From the NCBI GenBank assembly GCA_946541845.1, contig CAMNJW010000001.1:1-64000 (forward strand): a DNA stretch of 64,000 nucleotides, read 5' to 3'. Source of the DNA: an uncultured Methanobrevibacter sp. GTDB lineage: Archaea; Methanobacteriota; Methanobacteria; Methanobacteriales; Methanobacteriaceae. Within the stretch, counting starts at the first letter, position 1; the number at the start of each line of letters is the position of its first letter. Shown in pieces: positions 47,424 to 54,109 of the stretch. The notes under the pieces were generated by a model. That model saw only the letters and a list, made by a program, of their open reading frames with translations, did no database searches and was not told the origin of the DNA. The position numbers and the translations under genes were made by a program.

Positions 47424-47690
47424 GTACATTACAAATAATGTATATGAAATAACCCATGTAAAGAAGAATGGTGAAATTCCGTCCCATAACCATTGGGAGA
47501 ATCCGGAGATTTCATCACCTGCAATTTTTTGTGAAAATTGACCGACAAAATACAAGATAATCACTGCTACAAAGAACGCAAAAATATCATTTTTAAATCC
47601 AAACCAACCAACAGTCAAAGCGGTTGAAATAAGGGCGGCAACAAGAGCAGCAACAATATGAATAGTAGTGACTTTAATAGTTGTGTCCAT
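47418..47690 (-). CDS. Small membrane protein (90 residues, three hydrophobic segments)
   Basis: The sequence reads as hydrophobic segments at about residues 8-28, 34-52 and 70-88, with a short polar loop (GQFSQKIAGDEISGFSQW) that contains the only charged cluster. I recognise no catalytic motif; it may belong to a methanogen-specific DUF. GGAGG lies seven bases before the ATG. It overlaps the DUF2070 stop by six bases on the opposite strand. Confidence 0.8.
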   Translation of the reverse strand: MDTTIKVTTIHIVAALVAALISTALTVGWFGFKNDIFAFFVAVIILYFVGQFSQKIAGDEISGFSQWLWDGISPFFFTWVISYTLFVMYL

Positions 47691-47774
47691 TGATATCCTC
47701 CATTAAATTAAATATATTAATATAATTTTAGTGAGTTATAATATATTAAAGTATTGATGAAAAGGTGGTAAATA

Positions 47775-49781
47775 ATGAAATCCATGTCCAATGTAGACAT
47801 TTATACAATAAGTGAAGAATTAAATAATCTGTTAAGTGGTGCTAGAGTTGATAAATCATTCCAACCAACAAAAGATATAGTTGTTATGAGATTTCATGTT
47901 CCTGGAACCGGTAGAGTCGATTTGGTAATGCAATGCGGTTCTAGAATACATACCAGCCAATATCCACTGGAAAATCCGACAAACCCGCCAACTTTTCCAA
48001 TGCTTTTAAGAAAAAGAGTGAAAGGAGCTCACGTTGAAAGCATCAAACAGCACAATTTTGACCGTGTAGTTGAAATCAGAGTTAAAAAAGACAAATATTA
48101 CACAATAATCGTCGAATTATTCGACAAGGGAAATATCATACTTCTCGATGATGAAAACAATATTATTTTGCCACTGAAAAGACAGCAAGGGAGCACAAGA
48201 GACATTAGTTCCAAAAGGGAATATATGTTTCCTGAAGAAAGAGGAATCAATCCAATTTCAGTAAATGAAAATGAATTTAAAGAATTATTTAAAAATTCCG
48301 ATAGGGATGTAGTCAGAACACTTGCGATGAACGGGCTTGGAAGCTTATATGCTGAAGAGATTATCCAAAGAGCCAGTAAAATTATAGAATTGGACAAAAA
48401 TTCTCCTGCTGCGGAATTAAATGGGGAGCAAATTTCAGCACTCTACAGAGGACTTAAGGATTTATTCGATAATCTCAAAGAAGGATCAATAAAACCTCAA
48501 ATTGCGAAAAAAGAAAACAAAGAGGATGTCATTCCGCTTGACCTTGTAAAATACGAAGACTATGAAAAAACATATTATGACAACTTCAATGAAGCTTGTG
48601 ATGAGTTTTATTCAAAAAAGGTCAACACCAGCATCAAAGATGTGAAAGAGGCAGCCTGGAATAAAAAGGTAAACAAGTTCGAAAAAAGATTAAGATTACA
48701 AGAAGAAACACTTGATAATTTTAATAAAACTATCGAAGACAGTCAACATAAGGGAGAGGTTATTTATTCTAATTACCCTACCATCGAAAACATCATAAAT
48801 GTTGTGAACTCAGCAAGAGGTAAAGACTACTCTTTTAATGAAATTGGAAAAATCTTAAAAAAAGCTAAAAAGGACGGAATGGCAGAAGCCCAAATCTATG
48901 AGTCAATCGATAAGATGGGCGTATTGACCCTAAATATTGATGATACCAATCTAATAATAGATCCTAAAATGACAATACCTGAAAATGCAGAAGTATACTA
49001 TGAAAAAGCTAAAAAAGCAAAAAGGAAAACAAAAGGTGCATTGATAGCTATTGAAAATACCAAAAAACAACTTGAAAAGATTAAAGCTAAAAAAGACATA
49101 GCAATGGAACATATTGCAGTCCCAAGAAAAAGGGTTAAAAAGAATCTCAAGTGGTATGAGAAATTAAGATGGTTCATCAGCTCCGACAACATTCTAGTTG
49201 TTGGAGGAAGGGACGCTAACAGCAATGAAAATGTCGTGAAAAAATATTTGGAGCCTAACGATATTTATTTGCATGCAGATATACATGGTGCAAGTTCAAC
49301 TGCAATAAAATTAAACGGCAATAAATTAAATGACAATATCCTTAAAGAATCAGGAGAGTTTGCTGCATCATTTTCATCTGCTTGGTCAATGGGTTTCACA
49401 TCTCAAGACGTATTCTGGGTCCATCCGGACCAAGTTTCAAAAACACCTGAGGCAGGAGAGTTTTTAGCTAAAGGATCATTCGTCATAAGGGGCCACCGCA
49501 ATTACATCCGAGGTGCAAGAGTTAAACTTGCCGTTGGAATTGTTGATTACGAAGGCAAAAGAATAATGGCCGGACCAATTGAAGCATTGGAAGCGCATTG
49601 TGACAATTTCGTTGTATTGAAACCGGGTTTTACAAAAAAAGAGGCAATTGCTAAAAAGATATTGCATAAAATAAATGAAGATGACCTTTTAACCCTTGAT
49701 GATATCATAAGAGTGTTGCCATCCGGAAAATGTGATATCGATGAAGAGTATCATCTAAGAAAAAAATATGAAAAAAATTAA
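47775..49781 (+). CDS. rqcH: Ribosome quality control protein RqcH/NEMF homologue (NFACT family)
   Basis: It binds stalled 50S-peptidyl-tRNA complexes. The 668 residues hold an N-terminal NFACT-N domain (VDIYTISEELNNLLSGARVDKSF, with RFHVPGTGRVDLVMQCGSRIH), helix-hairpin-helix and coiled-coil segments near 290-470 (ENTKKQLEKIKAKKD), and the NFACT-R domain WFISSDNILVVGGRDANSNE near 475 with LHADIHGASS. AAGGTGG lies six bases before the ATG. Bacterial RqcH adds alanine tails; the archaeal activity is inferred. It ends overlapping the convergent hydrolase by four bases. Confidence 0.93.
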   Translation: MKSMSNVDIYTISEELNNLLSGARVDKSFQPTKDIVVMRFHVPGTGRVDLVMQCGSRIHTSQYPLENPTNPPTFPMLLRKRVKGAHVESIKQHNFDRVVEIRVKKDKYYTIIVELFDKGNIILLDDENNIILPLKRQQGSTRDISSKREYMFPEERGINPISVNENEFKELFKNSDRDVVRTLAMNGLGSLYAEEIIQRASKIIELDKNSPAAELNGEQISALYRGLKDLFDNLKEGSIKPQIAKKENKEDVIPLDLVKYEDYEKTYYDNFNEACDEFYSKKVNTSIKDVKEAAWNKKVNKFEKRLRLQEETLDNFNKTIEDSQHKGEVIYSNYPTIENIINVVNSARGKDYSFNEIGKILKKAKKDGMAEAQIYESIDKMGVLTLNIDDTNLIIDPKMTIPENAEVYYEKAKKAKRKTKGALIAIENTKKQLEKIKAKKDIAMEHIAVPRKRVKKNLKWYEKLRWFISSDNILVVGGRDANSNENVVKKYLEPNDIYLHADIHGASSTAIKLNGNKLNDNILKESGEFAASFSSAWSMGFTSQDVFWVHPDQVSKTPEAGEFLAKGSFVIRGHRNYIRGARVKLAVGIVDYEGKRIMAGPIEALEAHCDNFVVLKPGFTKKEAIAKKILHKINEDDLLTLDDIIRVLPSGKCDIDEEYHLRKKYEKN

Positions 49782-50497
49782 TCCTGATAATCTTCAGGAT
49801 TATATTCAAAGTATTCGTCAGGATTCATAACAACAACATCGATGTTAGGGTTAAACTGACTTACAAAATTGGCAAAGATTGCCGGATCTTGTTCTATTGG
49901 CGGGAAAGTATTGTAATGCATTGGAATAACTACTTTTGGATTCATCCACATAGTAGCTAATGCAGCTTCAAACGGCCCCATAGTAAATTTATCACCAATA
50001 GGAACCATTACCACATCAGGTTTATAAATTGAACCAATGATGTCTTTCATATCACCAAATAAACCAGTGTCACCACAATGGAAAATTTTAGTTCCATCTT
50101 CGAATGTTATTAAAAAGCTTGCAGCTATGCCTCCAGGAACTGTTTCCTCAACCATGTCAATCTCTGAAGAGTGTTTAGCTTCAAGCATTGTGAATTTAAT
50201 ATTTCTGAATATGAATGATCCTCCAATATTAACACTAATGTTCCTAATTCCTTGTTTAGCTAAAAAGAGTGAAATTTCGTGAATACATGCAATAGGAGCA
50301 TTAGTACTATTTGATATTTCTAAAGCATCACCAAAATGATCAGAGTGCCCATGAGTAAGTAAGATTATATCAGGATTTAATTCTTCAACAGGCACTTGAC
50401 AAACGGGATTATTGCTTATGAATGGATCAATTAATATCCTTACATTATCATCACTGATAATTTCAAAGGCTGAATGGCCTAACCATCTAATTTCCAT
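49778..50497 (-). CDS. UPF0173 metal-dependent hydrolase (beta-lactamase fold)
   Basis: A 239-residue metallo-beta-lactamase-fold protein of unknown substrate. It begins MEIRWLGHSAFEI and holds the metal motif THGHSDHFGDALEI near 49, with further ligands in EAKHSSE, IFHCGDTGLFGDM and VIPMHYNTFPPIEQDP. It starts one base inside the stop of the upstream membrane-protein gene (TAATG), so the two are translated together. Confidence 0.9.
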   Translation of the reverse strand: MEIRWLGHSAFEIISDDNVRILIDPFISNNPVCQVPVEELNPDIILLTHGHSDHFGDALEISNSTNAPIACIHEISLFLAKQGIRNISVNIGGSFIFRNIKFTMLEAKHSSEIDMVEETVPGGIAASFLITFEDGTKIFHCGDTGLFGDMKDIIGSIYKPDVVMVPIGDKFTMGPFEAALATMWMNPKVVIPMHYNTFPPIEQDPAIFANFVSQFNPNIDVVVMNPDEYFEYNPEDYQD

Positions 50498-51651
50498 TAA
50501 GCACTTCCCCCAACAGCACCCATAAGAATATTTTCATCCAAATTAGATGCTAAATTCCAAGTTTTTTCGAAGTCTGCCCTAATATTGGAAATGGAACTTC
50601 TATCATCATATATTGCACCATACTCCAAGTCATTTTGACCTTCTGAGATAATCATAGCATGAGAGTCATCAGTGATTAGATTAACTGAATGAACTTTTGG
50701 AACTGTCTTAATGTGAACTCCTTGTTTTAAAAGAGAAGAAATTAAAAACATGTAAGAAATATCTGAAACATCAAACTCATCAATGATTACTCTGGAGTAT
50801 ATTGTAGGTACATGAGATAAGAACCTGTCAGACAAATCATTCAATGAAGGAATTTCCAACATTATTTCCTTATTAACATTGGTTGCTAGTTGATCGAAAG
50901 CCTCTTGAGAAGTCAATAGTCCTCCATCACATATCACATAACTGTTAAGGGATTTTGGAACCGGCAAACTTTCAGGATGATTGACATCAATCTTGATATC
51001 CCTAGGCTCTGAAACTTGTGGAGTTAATGATGGAGCTGGAACCACTTCTTCAACAGGAGCTGGTTCTTGCAATGCACGTTGAATCTCATCAGACTTGTCA
51101 TTTTGAACAATGATTTCAGGAACGTCTTCAGTGAAATAATCATTTTGACGTTTCTTAGGAGCCCTTGTTACTTTTAATGGTCTGCCATAATTCGGGGTGA
51201 ATACTAACTGTTTTTCAGCAATGTCAGGTTCTTCCCTTTGAACAACATTTAAAACAGCTTTAGAATCATCATAGGATTCCTCATAATATTCACCAGGAGT
51301 TGAATCCGGATAATCCTCAATGACTAACTCATCATACGCTAAATCTTCATAATCATTATAATCGTTACGAATTTTTAAAGGCCTATCCGCATTATCATTT
51401 TTCTTTTCAAAACCTGAAAATGATGAGGAATTAATATCTTTAGACTCTAAAAATTCTTTAATCATATTAGTGGTCCTATCCGCATTAGAATCAACGAAAT
51501 AGCTGACTATCAGTATCACTCCAACGATGGAAATGATTAATCCTACCACTAATAGGATATCCAATAAGTTATAAACACTTGTCTCATATGCAATGAGAAC
51601 ACCAATTACAAATAAAATAAAACCTGAAACTAATTTTATTGTATTTCCCAC
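50497..51651 (-). CDS. Membrane-anchored protein with acidic linker and TrmB/PLD-like C-terminal domain
   Basis: A 384-residue protein I do not recognise with certainty. Two N-terminal hydrophobic segments (about 5-24 and 30-52) are followed by a polar, acidic, Pro-containing linker (about 55-240). The last 130 residues form a compact domain with YVICDGGLLTSQEAFDQL, SRVIIDEFDVSDISYMFLIS, VHSVNLITDDSHAMIISEGQ and AIYDDRSSISNIRADFEKTWNLA. This ending resembles the sugar-sensing/PLD-like C-terminal domain of TrmB regulators. The HxK-x4-D nuclease motif is absent. It begins with GTG after AAGGGTGAAATC and is cotranscribed with the UPF0173 gene. Confidence 0.75.
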   Translation of the reverse strand: MGNTIKLVSGFILFVIGVLIAYETSVYNLLDILLVVGLIISIVGVILIVSYFVDSNADRTTNMIKEFLESKDINSSSFSGFEKKNDNADRPLKIRNDYNDYEDLAYDELVIEDYPDSTPGEYYEESYDDSKAVLNVVQREEPDIAEKQLVFTPNYGRPLKVTRAPKKRQNDYFTEDVPEIIVQNDKSDEIQRALQEPAPVEEVVPAPSLTPQVSEPRDIKIDVNHPESLPVPKSLNSYVICDGGLLTSQEAFDQLATNVNKEIMLEIPSLNDLSDRFLSHVPTIYSRVIIDEFDVSDISYMFLISSLLKQGVHIKTVPKVHSVNLITDDSHAMIISEGQNDLEYGAIYDDRSSISNIRADFEKTWNLASNLDENILMGAVGGSA

Positions 51652-51767
51652 GATTTCACCCTTATAAATTTTTAATCACTCTATTATTTAACTATTATAT
51701 AATATCTAAATCACTATTTATAAACCTAATGGAAAAAAACACGAAAATTAGGTGAAAAAATAGAAAA

Positions 51768-51784
51768 AGTAATACTTTATATAA
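51768..51784 (+). promoter_or_regulatory. Promoter of the pilin-like gene pair, with AGTAATAC element
   Basis: AGTAATAC (51768-51775) abuts a consensus TTTATATAA (51776-51784) on the plus strand. Transcription would begin near 51808, about 30 bases before the first pilin-like ATG. The same AGTAATACTTTA string stands in the promoter of the Flp-like module. Confidence 0.5.
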
Positions 51785-51836
51785 TAATAGTAATATTAAT
51801 ATAGTAAAAAAATAAATTTAATACTGGTGAAAAAAC

Positions 51837-52043
51837 ATGAAATTCAAACCAAAAATAATGAACGAAAATTCTGGACAAGGTGCCGCAGAGTATATCTTAC
51901 TCTTTGGCGGAGTGCTCGTAATAGCATTGCTGGCATTGACCATATACAGATCATATATGGAAACAAGTGACGTCAGCCTAAAAGCAAAAGACGACATCAT
52001 AGATGTCAGAAATACTATATTAGACAACAGGACACATGTATAA
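51837..52043 (+). CDS. Pilin-like protein with class III signal peptide (first of two)
   Basis: A 68-residue protein with a class III signal: basic MKFKPKIMNENSG, then QGAAEYILLFGGVLVIALLALTIY. The Gln with Glu three places later (Q-x3-E) marks the site where the archaeal EppA peptidase is known to cut before Gln in methanogens, giving pilin subunits. The remaining 30 residues (SYMETSDVSLKAKDD..) are polar. GGTG lies seven bases before the ATG. Its end overlaps the second pilin-like gene by eight bases. EppA itself is not in this window. Confidence 0.88.
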   Translation: MKFKPKIMNENSGQGAAEYILLFGGVLVIALLALTIYRSYMETSDVSLKAKDDIIDVRNTILDNRTHV

Positions 52044-52218
52044 AAAAAGATTAGACAACAGTGGACAAGGAAGCGCCGAATTAATCCTGATAATCGGAGG
52101 ATTGATAGTGATAGTGCTTCTTGTAGGAAGTTATATCTCAAATATAACTGAAAAAACACAAAATAACATGCAAAATTTGCTAAAAACAGAACGAGACTTT
52201 TTAATAAATAAAATTTGA
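52036..52218 (+). CDS. Pilin-like protein with class III signal peptide (second of two)
   Basis: A 60-residue partner: basic MYKKRLDNSG, then QGSAELILIIGGLIVIVLLVGSYISN with the same Q-x3-E. The tail (TEKTQNNMQNLLKTERDFLINK) is polar and helical. Its ATG lies inside the first gene, so translation is coupled. The two are probably minor pilins or short adhesion filament subunits. Confidence 0.85.
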   Translation: MYKKRLDNSGQGSAELILIIGGLIVIVLLVGSYISNITEKTQNNMQNLLKTERDFLINKI

Positions 52219-52237
52219 AAATGGAGAGATAACCTCT

Positions 52238-53245
52238 CTATTTTCCAACCAAAGTATTTAAAATTTCACTCCAAGACTCGGAATTAATATTGTTTAACTT
52301 CATATCGGTTCTTGTTAAGATTCTGATGTCTTGAGGACATGCAGTCACACAAGCGCCACATAAATTACAGAAGTCCAGATTGGTGACGGATTTTCCATCA
52401 ACAATGCTAACTGCATTACATGGACAAACATCTTGACAAGCATGACATGAGTCACCTTTACAGACTTTCTCTTCTTCTTCAATTAACTCCAATTTTCCGG
52501 AGAATGGTTTAGTTACTGTGATTGCATCAACAGGACATATTTCAGAACACCATGAACAATTTACACATGAATCTTCCAAGATTATTGTTTCACCTGTAAT
52601 TTCAGGAACTTCAATTTCCTCTCTCAACATACATGTGGAACAGATTTGTTTGATTGCATTTTCAGGACAAACTCTTTTACAAACACCACAGAAAATACAT
52701 TTGGACAAGTCTACTTCTATAGAGTTATTCAACATATCAACTGTAGATGTAGGTATATTTTTAATTGTTATTGCTCCAGCAGGACACATATCCGCACAGA
52801 AAGAGCAGTATATACATTTATCCTTATTAATCTCAATCTCTCCTCTGACTAAATCAGCAGGATTTGGAAGATGTCTTTCAAACAATATGGAATCTCTAGG
52901 GCAAACTTCATGACATTTGCCGCAGTACATACACTCCTCATCATTGACTTCTGATTCGGTTTCCCAGAATGGATAGTTTTTGTTATTTTTAATAGATTCC
53001 CCATTAATAGATAATGACAATGCATCAAATGGACATGCTACAGAACATAATCCACAAAATACACAGGAATCCTGATTAACTGAGACCAAATCCATTTCTA
53101 TTAAACCACGTGCAATAGGTACAATAGGCCCTAATCTTAAAGAAGAAGTAGGACATACATCAGTACAAATTCCACAACCTACACATTTATTATCTTTATA
53201 AGATAATTTACGGTGTTCTTCACCATTTCTTTCTATATTAAACAT
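52238..53245 (-). CDS. fwdF: Polyferredoxin with about eight [4Fe-4S] clusters, FwdF-like
   Basis: A 335-residue electron-carrying protein built of tandem ferredoxin modules. I count eight full cluster motifs: CVGCGICTDVCP (21), CVFCGLCSVACP (60), CMYCGKCHEVCP, CIYCSFCADMCP, CIFCGVCKRVCP, CVNCSWCSEICP, CKGDSCHACQDVCP (variant spacing) and CNLCGACVTACP, plus a lone CSTC. The opening ERNGEEHRKLSYKDNKCVGCG, length and cluster count fit the polyferredoxin subunit FwdF of tungsten formylmethanofuran dehydrogenase. Another polyferredoxin type (for example of an energy-converting hydrogenase) is possible. The catalytic fwd genes are not adjacent. Confidence 0.65.
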   Translation of the reverse strand: MFNIERNGEEHRKLSYKDNKCVGCGICTDVCPTSSLRLGPIVPIARGLIEMDLVSVNQDSCVFCGLCSVACPFDALSLSINGESIKNNKNYPFWETESEVNDEECMYCGKCHEVCPRDSILFERHLPNPADLVRGEIEINKDKCIYCSFCADMCPAGAITIKNIPTSTVDMLNNSIEVDLSKCIFCGVCKRVCPENAIKQICSTCMLREEIEVPEITGETIILEDSCVNCSWCSEICPVDAITVTKPFSGKLELIEEEEKVCKGDSCHACQDVCPCNAVSIVDGKSVTNLDFCNLCGACVTACPQDIRILTRTDMKLNNINSESWSEILNTLVGK

Positions 53246-53254
53246 TGTGATCCC

Positions 53255-53446
53255 TCATGCTTTAGATATAGCTTGATTTGGACAATTTTGTATGCAAAGG
53301 TCACAATCATCACAATTTTCCGGAACAATGGATACATCACCATTTTCTTCTATGATTGCACCTTGCTCACAAAGTTTAATACATAATCCTTGTACGGGAC
53401 AATCTTGAATGTGCCCGCATTTATCGGAATCAATATTTACTGCCAT
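53255..53446 (-). CDS. Small two-cluster ferredoxin, perhaps FwdH-like
   Basis: A 63-residue protein with cysteine groups CGHIQDCPVQGLCIKLCEQGA (residues 10-30) and CDDCDLCIQNCP (45-56). The first cluster has an unusual spacing, C-x5-C-x5-C-x3-C, so it is not a textbook bacterial ferredoxin. It lies nine bases before the polyferredoxin gene with GAGGTGG upstream of the ATG. The H-F order of the fwd operon in Methanothermobacter supports an FwdH reading, but only weakly. Confidence 0.75.
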   Translation of the reverse strand: MAVNIDSDKCGHIQDCPVQGLCIKLCEQGAIIEENGDVSIVPENCDDCDLCIQNCPNQAISKA

Positions 53447-53532
53447 ATAACCACCTCAAATATAAACATAAAATTTTATGTTAATATATTATTTATCGAA
53501 ATGCATTAATAAACATATCGATTATTTTTTGA

Positions 53533-53991
53533 TTATTCAACGAAATTTCCATTTTGATTTATTTCGCCACGCCTAATTCGTGTTGACGATATAGGATTTC
53601 CATCATAAGCAAGTACAAAGCTAACTACAACAATATCAAGAGGTTTCATGCCTTTAGAAATTCTAATCTTATTAATTTCAACTGCAGTTGGTTCAGTCTC
53701 TTCACTAACAACGATTGCTTCAAAATCGCGATCATATATAGTAGTCCCATAAGGGTCTTCCAAAGGAATAACAACAAAATCAGATTTATCTGAAAAAAAG
53801 GATCTAAGATTACTCATTCTCTCTTCACAAGAATCAATATCTCCTTTTAGACCTCCAAATGCATCAGAGGTCACCCCAATTTCGATTCTATCCCCTATTT
53901 CAAAAGCAGTGGATAATAATTTTTTGTGCCCATCATGAAACTTGTCAAAAGTTCCGCCAACAGCCACTTTTGTATATTTTTTAGAATTCAT
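53533..53991 (-). CDS. coaD: Phosphopantetheine adenylyltransferase, archaeal CoaD type
   Basis: It makes dephospho-CoA from 4'-phosphopantetheine and ATP. The 152 residues open KVAVGGTFDKFHDGHKKLLSTAFEIG with the nucleotidyltransferase HxGH-type motif (H18-D-G-H21), and DGNPISSTRIRRGEI supplies the KMSKS-like STRI motif near the end. It is the archaeal enzyme (COG1019), not the bacterial trimer. It stands alone between surface-protein and ferredoxin genes. Confidence 0.92.
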   Translation of the reverse strand: MNSKKYTKVAVGGTFDKFHDGHKKLLSTAFEIGDRIEIGVTSDAFGGLKGDIDSCEERMSNLRSFFSDKSDFVVIPLEDPYGTTIYDRDFEAIVVSEETEPTAVEINKIRISKGMKPLDIVVVSFVLAYDGNPISSTRIRRGEINQNGNFVE

Positions 53992-54109
53992 AATATTGTC
54001 CTAATAGTTTGCTTATTAAATATTTATTAGAACTATTATAAATTAATAGCTATTAAAAAAAAGTTTAAAAATTAAAATAAAAAATTTTAAAAAAAAATAA
54101 AATAGTTAA

